This document shows, one piece after another, positions 9,298 through 18,416 of a stretch of 64,000 bases of DNA. The position numbers were made by a program, and so were the translations under genes. Origin of the DNA: Parabacteroides sp. AM08-6 (GTDB lineage Bacteria > Bacteroidota > Bacteroidia > Bacteroidales > Tannerellaceae); assembly GCF_003473295.1 (NCBI RefSeq), contig NZ_QRMP01000007.1:1299-65298 (forward strand). The letters are read 5' to 3'. The notes beneath the pieces were generated by a model. It made no database searches, was not told the DNA's origin, and was given only the letters and a program-made list of their open reading frames with translations. Each line of letters opens with the position of its first letter. The stretch's first letter is position 1.

Positions 9298-10475
9298 AAC
9301 AATTTTTGATAATAATGGCCTTTGTCTCTATCGGCTTCTCAGTAGGAGCACAGACTTCGATTGACGAGGTTTTACACAGTATAGAAGCAAATAATAAAGA
9401 ATTGCAGGCCAATCGTCAGCTCATTACGGCTCAAAAGCTGGAGTCGAAGCTGGATAATAATCTGCCTGATCCATCTGTTTCTTATACACACCAATACGGT
9501 AATAAGGAAGGAATGGGTATACAAGGCGAACTAGTTGCATCCCAATCTTTCGATTTTCCTTCTGTTTATGTGCAGAAGAATAAACTTTCCAAAGCAAAAG
9601 GAGAAAACTTCGAGCGTCAGGGTGCTGAAGTTCGTCAACAAATACTTCTTCAAGCCAAGGAGATTTGCTTGGATCTTATTTTGCTTAATCAGCAAAAAAA
9701 TCTGTTGGACCAGCGCCGTCAAAATGCCGAACAATTGACATCTCTTTATGAAATGCGTCTTAATAACGGAGATGCGAATATTCTGGAGACAAATAAAATT
9801 AATCTCGAACTGCTGAATGTAAAGAATGAAGCCCGTATGAATGAAGCTGCCCGTGTAGCGAAATTACATGAGCTTGCAACATTGAATGGAGGAGTAGCAA
9901 TCAATTTTACCGACACTGTCTATATGCCGGTAGAAACTCCGCTTTCATTTGCCGACCTTAAGCAAGAAGCAATTCCGGCGAATCGGCAGTTACTTTCCCT
10001 GCAAAGTGAGAAAGCGGCAGCTCTATGTCAGTTAAGTGTCAGTAAGTCGACCGGATTGCCCGGTTTTGAGCTTGGTTATCGTTTGAATACAGCTGCGGGA
10101 GGCGAACGTTTTAATGGTTTTTTGGTAGGAGTGAGCATTCCTCTCTTTTCTAACCGCAATCATGTAAAACAGGCAAAAGCGCAAAACCTGTATACAGATT
10201 TGCAACTGGAAAGTACCACATCTGTTATAGAGAACGAACTACTCCGGCTTTATAACCAATCTGTTGCTTTGAAGACTTCCATCGATGAGTATAGTACCGT
10301 TTTGAAAAGCCAGAATAATCTGGCTCTTTTGAATAAAGCGATTCAAAGTGGTCAAATCTCCATGATTGAATATTTTGTCGACGTTACTACTCTCTACCAG
10401 AGCATGCAGAATTATATGCAGTTGCAGAATGAATACCAGAAGGTGATGGCTCAGATATATAAATACCGGTTGTAA
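9294..10475 (+). CDS. TolC/CzcC family outer-membrane efflux channel
   Basis: This is the outer-membrane exit duct of the metal efflux complex. The 393-residue protein begins with a signal peptide ending near GAQ (residues 1-19). The rest is two long alpha-helical outer-membrane efflux repeats with beta segments, as in CzcC and CusC, and the length is normal for a Bacteroidetes CzcC-like protein. The start codon overlaps the stop of the pump gene (ATGA). A strong hairpin follows the gene and ends the operon. Confidence 0.9.
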   Translation: MKQFLIIMAFVSIGFSVGAQTSIDEVLHSIEANNKELQANRQLITAQKLESKLDNNLPDPSVSYTHQYGNKEGMGIQGELVASQSFDFPSVYVQKNKLSKAKGENFERQGAEVRQQILLQAKEICLDLILLNQQKNLLDQRRQNAEQLTSLYEMRLNNGDANILETNKINLELLNVKNEARMNEAARVAKLHELATLNGGVAINFTDTVYMPVETPLSFADLKQEAIPANRQLLSLQSEKAAALCQLSVSKSTGLPGFELGYRLNTAAGGERFNGFLVGVSIPLFSNRNHVKQAKAQNLYTDLQLESTTSVIENELLRLYNQSVALKTSIDEYSTVLKSQNNLALLNKAIQSGQISMIEYFVDVTTLYQSMQNYMQLQNEYQKVMAQIYKYRL

Positions 10476-10506
10476 CAATAGGTATTAACCTTATCCAACA
10501 ATAAGA

Positions 10507-10546
10507 AATGCAGATTATGTAGAGATTGCATAATCTGCATTCTTTT
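10507..10546 (+). terminator. intrinsic terminator of the metal efflux operon
   Basis: A perfect 13-bp inverted repeat (arms AATGCAGATTATG at 10507-10519 and its complement at 10529-10541) with a 9-base loop is followed by CTTTTTG. Confidence 0.85.
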
Positions 10547-10650
10547 TGATAATCGTCGGAATAAATTCTTCAATAAATAATATTTTTTACCTTCCCGTGC
10601 AATGTTTGCCATTCGGCTGCATTTATTATATAAAAGTACGATAAGAATTG

Positions 10651-11196
10651 ATGACTGAAACGGAGTTGACCGAAGGCTGTAAGCATGGTGATAATCTGGC
10701 ACGCAAAGAGTTGTACGAACTCTATGCGGAAAGAATGCTATGTCTTTGCTATCGATACTGCGGTGATGTAGAAACGGCCCATGATCTTCTACACGACGGT
10801 TTCCTGAAAGTCTATTCTTCCATTGCTTCTTTTACATATAAAGGTGAAGGAAGCCTACGAGCTTGGATGAGCCGGATATTTGCCAATACCTCATTAGAGT
10901 ATCTCAGAAAAAAAGACTTGCTTCGTGAAGGTCTTTCCTTGACTGAAGCAGGTGACTTTCCGGATGAGCCGGAACCGGATGCCAGTACGCTTTCAATGGA
11001 GTTGTTGATGCACTTTGTGACGGAATTACCATCCGGTTATCGTACGGTTTTTAATCTTTTTGTGTTTGAACAATGGAGCCATAAAGAAATAGCAGCCAGT
11101 TTACATATAAATGAAATGTCGTCTGCATCACAACTAAACAGAGCTAGAAAACTCCTTATCAAACGAATAAAAGAACAATTAAAGAAAACAGAATAA
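10651..11196 (+). CDS. ECF-type RNA polymerase sigma factor (sigma-70 family)
   Basis: The 181-residue protein has the two-domain ECF layout. Sigma region 2 (about residues 20-95) contains YELYAERMLCLCYRYCGD and the DLLHDGFLKVY segment. Region 4 (about 115-180) contains LPSGYRTVFNLFVFEQWSHKEIAASL, the HTH that binds the -35 box. The frame also opens with a TTG at 10648, but the adjacent ATG at 10651 is the natural start. The next gene starts 6 bases after the stop and has an anti-sigma-like N-terminus, so the two probably form a sigma/anti-sigma pair. The metal efflux operon upstream has its own terminator. Confidence 0.93.
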   Translation: MTETELTEGCKHGDNLARKELYELYAERMLCLCYRYCGDVETAHDLLHDGFLKVYSSIASFTYKGEGSLRAWMSRIFANTSLEYLRKKDLLREGLSLTEAGDFPDEPEPDASTLSMELLMHFVTELPSGYRTVFNLFVFEQWSHKEIAASLHINEMSSASQLNRARKLLIKRIKEQLKKTE

Positions 11197-11202
11197 ACAG
11201 AA

Positions 11203-12501
11203 ATGAAGGAAAATAACGACATACTGCAGATGCTTCGTAATCGCGAAGATGAATTTCATCTTCCCCTCCGTAATGACGGTTGGGAGAAGTTGGAAGCAGC
11301 ATTGACGTCGCAGCAAACAGAACAGCTCTTACCTGTTGTACTGCTTGCAAATCGACGGAAATTGATTTTCCGGTGGACTGTAGCGGCTGCCGTTTTATTA
11401 TGTTTGTTATTATCTGTTCCATTCTTTATTCCGAAAGAATCTTCAGAGATTGTTTCAGAAAACTTGCAACCGGAATATTCCGTCTCAACCGAACAAGTAG
11501 CAGAAGAGCCGAACCAAACAGTACAGGATATTCAGACTGTATCGACAAATCATACTGAAAAATCCATTTCAGCTACAACACCTGTTTCTCCTGTAGTTAT
11601 TGATTTATTTCCGGAAATACAGTTGGCGGATATAGTTGTAGCTTTGCCGGATGCGATAGCAATACCATCTAAAAAATCGGTAGTCGCTAAACATAAAGAT
11701 TTGGGACCACAACCGGAAAAAACGGGAATATTTTATACCAATCAGGCAAATTTGTTCGAGAAACATAAAAATAACCATTGGTCATTAGGTTTACAAGCGG
11801 GTAGCAACTCACTTTCCGCAACAAAAGGAGGGTTTCATTATATGGAACAAGAGCTTACTGATCCCGGACCTGGTCCGGACCCGGAAGATCCGGAGTACAA
11901 ACCCGGTAAGCCTGAAAATCCCGGACAAGGCGAAGATAATAAAACCAATAAAATACAAACAAAAGCGGCATCCGGAGGTGGTTCCGGTTCTATTCCGAAT
12001 AATGATAGATATTATTATTATCACCATCATTTGCCGATAAATGTGAGCTTTTCATTACGACGAAATTTGTTTTCCCATATAGCAATAGAGACTGGGCTTT
12101 CCTATACCTATCTATATTCGGAGCTTATTGAGGAAAAGAAAGGAGATTCCGGAAATCAAAAATTGCATTATCTCGGTATACCGCTAAAGGCGAATTGGAC
12201 ATTCTATGAGACAAAAACCTTCTCCATTTATGCTTCGGCGGGTATTATGATTGAGTATTGTATTTCGGCCTCCAATACACTGAATGAGCTGAAGATTAAA
12301 CGTTGGCAACCTTCCTGGAATGCAGGAATCGGAATGCAGGTGAAAGTAGCCAAGCCTTGGTCTATATTTGCAGAACCGGGTATCAGCTATTATTATATAA
12401 TGAATCCCAATCAACGTAATTCTCTGATGCGTTTCGAAACCATTCGTATGGTACATCCATTCACTTTCAATTTGCAGCTTGGTGTACGTTTCACTTATTG
12501 A
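11203..12501 (+). CDS. membrane-anchored protein: anti-sigma-like N-terminus, TM segment and C-terminal outer-membrane beta-barrel domain
   Basis: The 432-residue protein has three parts. Residues 1-54 are soluble and basic/acidic, with LRNREDEFHLPLRNDGWEKL, as seen in Bacteroidales anti-sigma-like proteins. A single hydrophobic helix lies at about 55-76. A long polar linker (about 77-250) includes a Pro/Gly/Asp-rich stretch near 222-250. The C-terminal part (about 270-432) alternates in beta fashion and ends LQLGVRFTY with a terminal aromatic residue, as in outer-membrane barrels. It follows the ECF sigma gene by 6 bases. The layout suggests one chain that could span the envelope. This is inference; the barrel could also be a periplasmic beta domain. 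Confidence 0.75.
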   Translation: MKENNDILQMLRNREDEFHLPLRNDGWEKLEAALTSQQTEQLLPVVLLANRRKLIFRWTVAAAVLLCLLLSVPFFIPKESSEIVSENLQPEYSVSTEQVAEEPNQTVQDIQTVSTNHTEKSISATTPVSPVVIDLFPEIQLADIVVALPDAIAIPSKKSVVAKHKDLGPQPEKTGIFYTNQANLFEKHKNNHWSLGLQAGSNSLSATKGGFHYMEQELTDPGPGPDPEDPEYKPGKPENPGQGEDNKTNKIQTKAASGGGSGSIPNNDRYYYYHHHLPINVSFSLRRNLFSHIAIETGLSYTYLYSELIEEKKGDSGNQKLHYLGIPLKANWTFYETKTFSIYASAGIMIEYCISASNTLNELKIKRWQPSWNAGIGMQVKVAKPWSIFAEPGISYYYIMNPNQRNSLMRFETIRMVHPFTFNLQLGVRFTY

Positions 12502-12557
12502 TAGAAATAATTGTTTTTTAAGTTCTCCGGGGTAGATTCCAAAATGGTAGTAACCAA

Positions 12558-13511
12558 TCAGAATTTAAAAGCATCCCTTTCACTCAGTTTTTTCAATCCG
12601 TTTTGGAAATCACTTACAATCTCACTCATAACTTCGGCAACAGTCTGTTTTTGCCGGAAAAGAGAAGCAATTTGGCCAATTTCCAGTTCTCCTTCCTGCA
12701 AATCACCTTCGAAGATACCTTTTTTTGCCCGTCCTTTACCTAATAGTTCTTTTAATTCATCTGCTGATGCCCCGCGTTCTTCGGCTTCTTCTATAATTGT
12801 CATAAAACGACCTCTCACTAAACGGGTAGGAGAGAGCTTTTTTAACAATAATTTTGTGTCTCCTTCATTTAAGTTCAGACAGTGTTCCTTAAAGTTATCA
12901 TGAGCAGAACTTTCTTCAGTCAAAGCGAAACGAGTTCCAATTTGTACACCTTCAGCTCCAAGTGAAAAGGCGGCAAGCATTGCTTCGCCGGTTGCAATAC
13001 CACCGGCAGCTATCAAAGGAAGTTCAGTTGTACGACGTACGGCTGGAATAAGGCAAAGCGTCGTTGTTTCTTCACGACCATTATGTCCACCGGCCTCAAA
13101 ACCTTCCGCAACAATAGCATCAACTCCAGCTTCTTCACACTTTAAAGCGAATTTAGAACTGCTGATGACATGTGCAACTGTCATGCCATGTCCTTTTAGA
13201 AAATTTGTCCATATTTTGGGATTGCCGGCAGAGGTAAAAACAATCTTTATTTTTTCTTCTACCAATATTTGCATCAATATTTCTATTTCCGGATACATTA
13301 GTGGTACATTGACACCAAACGGTTTATCCGTTGCTTTTTTACATTTTCGAATATGTTCACGTAATGTATCAGGATGCATCGAACCTGCTCCAATGAGTCC
13401 TAAACCACCGGTATTACTAACTGCAGAAGCTAATCTCCAACTACTACACCAAACCATACCTCCTTGAATAATAGGATATTCTATCTGAAATAAATTACAA
13501 ATCCGGTTCAT
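12558..13511 (-). CDS. FabK-like enoyl-ACP reductase / nitronate monooxygenase family flavoprotein
   Basis: The 317-residue protein is an FMN-binding TIM barrel of the 2-nitropropane dioxygenase/FabK family. The N-terminal YPIIQGGMVWCSS, the GFEAGGHNG segment (about residues 135-145) and LIAAGGIATGEAMLAAFSLGA (about 165-185) are FMN- and phosphate-binding signatures. FabK reduces enoyl-ACP in fatty-acid synthesis and serves in related bacteria such as Porphyromonas. The His in AGGHNG is shared with both FabK and nitronate monooxygenases, so the reaction is not settled. It stands alone on the minus strand, convergent with the barrel gene. Confidence 0.8.
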   Translation of the reverse strand: MNRICNLFQIEYPIIQGGMVWCSSWRLASAVSNTGGLGLIGAGSMHPDTLREHIRKCKKATDKPFGVNVPLMYPEIEILMQILVEEKIKIVFTSAGNPKIWTNFLKGHGMTVAHVISSSKFALKCEEAGVDAIVAEGFEAGGHNGREETTTLCLIPAVRRTTELPLIAAGGIATGEAMLAAFSLGAEGVQIGTRFALTEESSAHDNFKEHCLNLNEGDTKLLLKKLSPTRLVRGRFMTIIEEAEERGASADELKELLGKGRAKKGIFEGDLQEGELEIGQIASLFRQKQTVAEVMSEIVSDFQNGLKKLSERDAFKF

Positions 13512-13651
13512 ATATCTTATGTCTTAGTTTTTTCTGCAAGATAGACATTATTTCTTGATAATAATATATGAATAAGGGGATTATCTGGTATGATTGAAAT
13601 GAACTCTCTGAAAATATGGATTCTTTTTACGTTTCTCTGGGACAAATTAGT

Positions 13652-13659
13652 TACTTTTG
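13652..13659 (+). promoter_or_regulatory. -7 element for the M3 peptidase gene
   Basis: TACTTTTG matches TAnnTTTG and lies 28 bases before the ATG at 13688. Confidence 0.6.
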
Positions 13660-13687
13660 TATCATCTGAACTTAATTACAAAATTAT

Positions 13688-15808
13688 ATGAACAAAACAC
13701 TTATAATAGCTGGATTTACAATCCTTTTAGGAGCATGTAGTTATTCAAAAAAAGAAAATGTATCTGATATGACAACAAGCAATCCGTTTTTTGCAGAATA
13801 CACAACACCTTTTGGTGTTCCCCCATTTGACCAAATTCAGGTAGAACATTATAAGCCTGCTTTTATAAAAGGGATGGAAGAACACTTCCAGGAGATAAAT
13901 GCTATCATAAATAATCGGGACAAGGCAACTTTCGAAAATACGATTGCCGCATTCGACCAAAGTGGTAAGCTGTTGACCAAAGTTTCATATGCTTTTAGCG
14001 GGCAAGCGAGTGTAAATACGAATGATGAGATACAGCAACTTGAACAGGAACTTTCGCCTCTGCTTTCTAAACATTCGGATGATATTAACTTAAATCCTAA
14101 GCTTTTTGCTCGTATTAAGGCCGTTTATGATAATCAGGCAAATTTTGACCTTAATAAAGAGCAAAAGAAATTATTGGAAGAAACTTATAAAAGTTTTGTA
14201 CGGAGTGGTGCCAATCTTACAGATGATAAACAGGCTGAATTACGTAAACTAAATGAACAAATATCCTTTTTGGAACTTACTTTTGGACAGAATGTTTTGA
14301 AAGAGACAAATGCCTTTCAATTAATAATTGATAAGAAAGAAGATTTGGCTGGCTTACCGGAGTCTGTGATAGCTGTAGCTGCTTCGACTGCAAAGAATGC
14401 AGGAATGGAAGATAAATGGATTTTTTCCTTGCATAACCCAAGTGTAATACCATTTTTACAATATGCGGATAATCGTGATTTACGTGAAAAAATATATAAA
14501 GCATATATTAATCGCGGAAACAATAATAATGCAAATGATAATAAAGAGGTAATCAGAAAACTTATTACTGCCCGTCTTGAAAAGGCAAAATTATTGAACT
14601 ATAATGATTATGCAGCCTATGTGTTTGAAGAAAATATGGCTAAGGATGAGAAGAATGTTTACAATCTACTCAACCAGCTTTGGACTCCGGCACTTGCAAA
14701 AGCAAAAGAAGAATTAGCAGATATCAATGCTGAAATAAAGAAAGATGGGAAAAATTTTGAAGCAGAAGGTTGGGATTGGCGTTATTATTTTGAAAAAGCT
14801 AAAAAAGCTCGTTTTGATTTGGATGAAAATGAAGTGCGTCCTTACCTTGAATTGAATAATGTACGTGACGGTGCTTTTTACGTTGCCAATAAATTGTATG
14901 GTATTACATTTACTCCTTTACAAAATATGCCTCTTCCTGACCCGGATGCACAGGTATTTGAATGCAAAGATAAAGATGGAACGTCATTAGGTGTTTTATA
15001 TATGGATTTCTTTACACGTCCTGGTAAAAGTGGCGGTGCTTGGTGTGGTGGTTATAGCGACCAGACATATAAAGATGGGAAACGTGTTTCTCCTGTTGTC
15101 ACTACTGTTTTTAATTTCAGTAAACCGGTTACAGGTCAACCTGCTTTATTGAGTGCAGATGAGGCGGAAACGGTTTTTCATGAATTTGGACATGCCTTGA
15201 ATGGTTTGTTCGCAGATGTACATTATATAGGTGTGTCTAATGTTCCACGTGATTTTGTGGAACTACCTTCACAAGTAATGGAGCATTGGGCCTTTGAACC
15301 CGAAGTGCTGAATGTTTATGCAAAACACCATAAAACTGGAGAAATCATTCCACAAGAGATTGTCAATAAGATAGTAAAAAGTGGTAAATATGGACAAGGA
15401 TTTGCTACGACAGAGTATTTAGCTGCTTCTATTCTGGATATGGATTATCATACGTTGAAAGAAATTTCCACAGATTTTTCCGTCGAAACATTTGAAAATA
15501 ATGTAATTAATAGTCGTGGATTGATAAAACAGATACCGCCCCGTTATCGGTCAACTTATTTCAGTCATACAATGGAAGGTGGTTATACTGCCGGTTATTA
15601 TAGCTATATATGGGCAGAAGTGCTCGATTGCGACGCGTTTGAAGCTTTTAAAGAGACTGGTGATATTTTTAATCCGAAAGTTGCCGCTAAATTTCGTACT
15701 TGTGTTTTGACTCCTGGGTGTATCGATGATGCAATGGATATGTATAAAAATTTCCGGGGTAAAGAACCCGGAATTGAACCTTTATTGAAGAATAGAGGAC
15801 TGAAATAA
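13688..15808 (+). CDS. M3 family zinc metallopeptidase (Dcp-like), lipoprotein
   Basis: The 706-residue protein is a thimet-oligopeptidase/dipeptidyl-carboxypeptidase type enzyme that cleaves short peptides. The zinc site HEFGHALNG is at about residues 500-508, with the distal zinc-ligand Glu expected about 25 residues on. A lipoprotein signal with lipobox LLGACS (Cys17) indicates export and membrane anchoring. After it comes the family opening NPFFAEYTTPFGVPPFDQI. The length and the late segment MEGGYTAGYYSYIWAEVLDCDAF are those of full-length Dcp. It probably degrades peptides in the periplasm. Confidence 0.95.
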   Translation: MNKTLIIAGFTILLGACSYSKKENVSDMTTSNPFFAEYTTPFGVPPFDQIQVEHYKPAFIKGMEEHFQEINAIINNRDKATFENTIAAFDQSGKLLTKVSYAFSGQASVNTNDEIQQLEQELSPLLSKHSDDINLNPKLFARIKAVYDNQANFDLNKEQKKLLEETYKSFVRSGANLTDDKQAELRKLNEQISFLELTFGQNVLKETNAFQLIIDKKEDLAGLPESVIAVAASTAKNAGMEDKWIFSLHNPSVIPFLQYADNRDLREKIYKAYINRGNNNNANDNKEVIRKLITARLEKAKLLNYNDYAAYVFEENMAKDEKNVYNLLNQLWTPALAKAKEELADINAEIKKDGKNFEAEGWDWRYYFEKAKKARFDLDENEVRPYLELNNVRDGAFYVANKLYGITFTPLQNMPLPDPDAQVFECKDKDGTSLGVLYMDFFTRPGKSGGAWCGGYSDQTYKDGKRVSPVVTTVFNFSKPVTGQPALLSADEAETVFHEFGHALNGLFADVHYIGVSNVPRDFVELPSQVMEHWAFEPEVLNVYAKHHKTGEIIPQEIVNKIVKSGKYGQGFATTEYLAASILDMDYHTLKEISTDFSVETFENNVINSRGLIKQIPPRYRSTYFSHTMEGGYTAGYYSYIWAEVLDCDAFEAFKETGDIFNPKVAAKFRTCVLTPGCIDDAMDMYKNFRGKEPGIEPLLKNRGLK

Positions 15809-15821
15809 TAGCTTACAAGGG

Positions 15822-15873
15822 GAGTGTATATGGAAAATTCTAAAAGTTTTCTTAAGAGAATATGCACTCTCTT
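15822..15873 (+). terminator. hairpin after the M3 peptidase gene
   Basis: GAGTGTATAT at 15822-15831 pairs with ATATGCACTC at 15860-15869 (one mismatch, which is a G-U pair in RNA), followed by TCTTT. It lies between the peptidase stop and the ATL gene. Confidence 0.5.
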
Positions 15874-15888
15874 TAAATTTTGAGCCGT

Positions 15889-16236
15889 ATGTCAAAATTG
15901 GATAAAAAGGATTTTACACAGGCTGTTTATCAGATGGTTCGCTATATTCCTTACGGGAGAGCTACTAGTTATGGCGCAATTGCCCATGCCATAGGTTATC
16001 CGAATATGTCTCGTCTGGTTGGAGCTGTCTTAGGCCAAGTTTCCATATCTGATTTGGATATTCCGGCTCATCGGGTAGTGAACAGCCAAGGCATATTATC
16101 CGGGAAAGATGCATTTGCAACTTCTACACTTATGCAAGAGTTGCTTGAAGCTGAAGGAATAAAAATAGAGAACAATAAAATAAAGAACTGGAAATCTGTC
16201 TTTTGGAATCCACTGGATGAAATTAGTCTTTTATAA
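15889..16236 (+). CDS. alkyltransferase-like protein (ATL), MGMT family without the acceptor Cys
   Basis: The protein of about 115 residues matches the C-terminal DNA-binding domain of O6-alkylguanine-DNA alkyltransferase. The IPYGRATSYGAIA and NMSRLVGAVLG segments (the latter with the arginine finger) are conserved. The acceptor motif PCHRV reads PAHRV, with Ala60 in place of Cys, so it cannot transfer the alkyl group. ATL proteins bind alkylated guanine and recruit nucleotide-excision repair. An upstream TTG at 15880 opens the frame, but the ATG at 15889 is the better start. Its stop overlaps the convergent DUF4861-type gene by 14 bases. Confidence 0.9.
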   Translation: MSKLDKKDFTQAVYQMVRYIPYGRATSYGAIAHAIGYPNMSRLVGAVLGQVSISDLDIPAHRVVNSQGILSGKDAFATSTLMQELLEAEGIKIENNKIKNWKSVFWNPLDEISLL

Positions 16237-17434
16237 ATACTTCCAATGGCTTTTTAGTTTTTATCGCAAATTGTTGAATATATTTTACCCATTCTTCGGA
16301 ATTTTTAAATCCCCATTTGCTCCATCCTGCACCGGCATAATAAACGTATTCACAATTTGGTATATATGAACTGATAGCTGCTACATGTCCCTCTGCATCC
16401 CGTTCTGTTTTCTCCAATGGGGAGAAAGGGATAGCTTTTACTTCATTCACTTTGTCAGGAAAAACAGCACCGATAAAAATTTGTCCATTTGTGGGATCAG
16501 GAGTTTCTGCATAAGTAATGTATCCTTTTTCTGCATCAACTTGATAATCTTCACTAGGAGCATGCATTACAATACCTGTTAAAACTGGCGTTGTTTCTTT
16601 CAGATTATCATAATGAATCGTATATTTATTTAGCTGTGAGCCTGCATCTAATGTGATAAGACGTGTCTCAATAATATTATGATTCTCTTTTACCGTGACG
16701 GGGTTATAAGTAAGTTTGACTGTAAAACGAAGTGGACCATTATCCAATATTTCATAAGTTTTATAACAATATGGATAGATGATGGAATCATTAGACAAGA
16801 GGGCTGAAGTTCCAGCTCCCAAAGTTGGACCAACTTTGTAAAAGTCCAAACCATTTCCATGGTCAATATGATAAGATACAGATTCTGCTAGTTTCTGTGC
16901 TTCCCTTTTATTGGTTTTATTGAGTTCGGCGATGCGACTTCTTATTTCTGGATCAAGTTCTGTTTTATAACGCAAATCGACTACCGGATCAGAAATACAT
17001 TTTACCCAAACGTCACAGCCATAAGCTTTTTCACCACTAACTTGTAAAGCCGGTCCATAAGTACGGAATGCTATGCGGTCATTTTCCCAAGCTATATCAT
17101 CTACACGTTCCGGATATTGTTTACCACAAGCTATTGTTCGAAATTTATCAGGGGTTCCTCGAGTAATTTTATAGATGGCACTATCTTTTGGAGCAACTGA
17201 AACCGGAAAGATTATTTTATTATCATGAGTTAACTGATAAGGAACTTGCATACCTTTGTTATCGGAAATAATGAAAGTATCATCTTTGAATGGGGTGATT
17301 ACATCGGATGATATTTCTACTATTTCGTTTATGCGTTCGATAGGCAGAGGATTACTAATTGTAATTTTTACAATCTTTTCCTGTGTGCAGGCGGAGGAAA
17401 AAATTACGAATAGTATGCAGATGATGTTTTTCAT
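16223..17434 (-). CDS. DUF4861-type lipoprotein
   Basis: The 403-residue protein starts with a lipoprotein signal peptide ending FSSACTQE (Cys16). The rest is beta-rich and resembles the DUF4861 family of Bacteroidetes, which often occurs near polysaccharide-degrading genes. No catalytic motif is obvious. The sequence contains a YHIDHGNGLDFYKVGPTLGAG segment typical of the family as I recall it. It stands alone, convergent with the ATL gene. The function is unknown. Confidence 0.7.
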   Translation of the reverse strand: MKNIICILFVIFSSACTQEKIVKITISNPLPIERINEIVEISSDVITPFKDDTFIISDNKGMQVPYQLTHDNKIIFPVSVAPKDSAIYKITRGTPDKFRTIACGKQYPERVDDIAWENDRIAFRTYGPALQVSGEKAYGCDVWVKCISDPVVDLRYKTELDPEIRSRIAELNKTNKREAQKLAESVSYHIDHGNGLDFYKVGPTLGAGTSALLSNDSIIYPYCYKTYEILDNGPLRFTVKLTYNPVTVKENHNIIETRLITLDAGSQLNKYTIHYDNLKETTPVLTGIVMHAPSEDYQVDAEKGYITYAETPDPTNGQIFIGAVFPDKVNEVKAIPFSPLEKTERDAEGHVAAISSYIPNCEYVYYAGAGWSKWGFKNSEEWVKYIQQFAIKTKKPLEVFIKD

Positions 17435-17587
17435 GAATTTGTTTTATATTTGCCGGCTGTAAAAATAGGAATATTTAACAAGTATACAAAGCATACCGGA
17501 GGTTTTATTGCAGGCTATATATTTCTTGGCAGTTTATGGAATGGAACAGAGACACAATATTAAATAGAGTTGGGTTGTGTGTATGCA

Positions 17588-17637
17588 GATAAAAAGAAGG
17601 AGATATGTAAATCAAATTTTACAAAACCTCCTTCTTT
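17588..17637 (-). terminator. terminator of the YjdJ/YjdI-like gene pair
   Basis: AAAGAAGGAG at 17593-17602 is complementary to CTCCTTCTTT at 17628-17637. Read on the minus strand, the hairpin is followed by a short T run. It lies 25 bases after the minus-strand stop at 17662. Confidence 0.65.
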
Positions 17638-17661
17638 CTAAGTAAAAACAAAATAGTTTTT

Positions 17662-17916
17662 CTATTTAGTCTCTTTTTTTTCTAATCTGAAACTTAATGC
17701 ACCGGAAGGACAATGATTGATTTGATTTATCAATTCTTCTGTTGTTGCATTCTCTATTTTGATCCAAGGACGTTCTTTGGGATTATACACCTTCGGCAAC
17801 ATCTTTACGCAGATACCGGCATGTTGGCAAATATCAGGTTGCCAAATAATAGTGAGTTCACCATTTGAATATTCATGAATTTTTCCCATACTCTTTATTT
17901 TTTTTGTTTTATCCAA
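17662..17916 (-). CDS. YjdI-like single [4Fe-4S] cluster protein
   Basis: The 84-residue protein has the divergent ferredoxin-like pattern CQHAGICVKMLPKVYNPKERP followed by HCPSGALSF. This gives three visible Cys, at about residues 30, 36 and 69. This matches the YjdI family, thought to carry an iron-sulfur cluster. The basic N-terminus could be a few residues shorter, since a second Met lies at residue 10. It overlaps the upstream acetyltransferase gene by 8 bases, the same pairing as yjdI-yjdJ in Escherichia coli. The role is unknown. Confidence 0.85.
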   Translation of the reverse strand: MDKTKKIKSMGKIHEYSNGELTIIWQPDICQHAGICVKMLPKVYNPKERPWIKIENATTEELINQINHCPSGALSFRLEKKETK

Positions 17917-18208
17917 TATTGATACCTTTCATAATGATTCGCTTCCATTCGGGATGGCGCTGGATATAGCCTGCCACAAACGGACACATAGGAACGAGTC
18001 GTAGCCCTTCACTTTCAATCCGTATAAGCACTTCCTCTATTAGATGGCTGGCGATTCCTTTCCCCTCAAGTATTTCGGGAACTTCAGTGTGAGTTAGATA
18101 AATTTCTCCGTTTTGAGTCTTAATATATTCAACCCGAGGAGTATATTTATCGATGTGAAATTCGAATTGATGCAATTCGGTGTTGTCTATTAATTCATCT
18201 TCTTCCAT
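17909..18208 (-). CDS. YjdJ-like GNAT N-acetyltransferase (short form)
   Basis: The 99-residue protein is a compact GNAT-related acetyltransferase of the YidJ/YjdJ type. It contains the acetyl-CoA loop EILEGKGIASHLIEEVL (about residues 44-60) and the C-terminal CPFVAGYIQRHPEW motif (about 75-88). Both are hallmarks of the family. It is the first gene of a two-gene unit with the iron-sulfur protein downstream. The acyl acceptor is not known. Confidence 0.88.
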   Translation of the reverse strand: MEEDELIDNTELHQFEFHIDKYTPRVEYIKTQNGEIYLTHTEVPEILEGKGIASHLIEEVLIRIESEGLRLVPMCPFVAGYIQRHPEWKRIIMKGINIG

Positions 18209-18416
18209 TATACTTTGATTTTATTAGTGTCTAGTCATTTTTTAAACACTTCAGGTTCTGATATTGTTGTATAAAAACATAAATTAAATTATGCTATTTT
18301 GTAGAACCATTTCCATCTAAGGATTGTTTCGTTACAAAACAGTTTACATGTTTTGGCCTGATATAGACCAGATAAAGGATTACGAGGATAAATAATATAT
18401 CAAAAAACGAGGTGTT

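Noticed and set aside
12511..12903. plus-strand frame opposite the FabK-like gene
   Set aside because: It is an antisense shadow of a clear flavoprotein gene.
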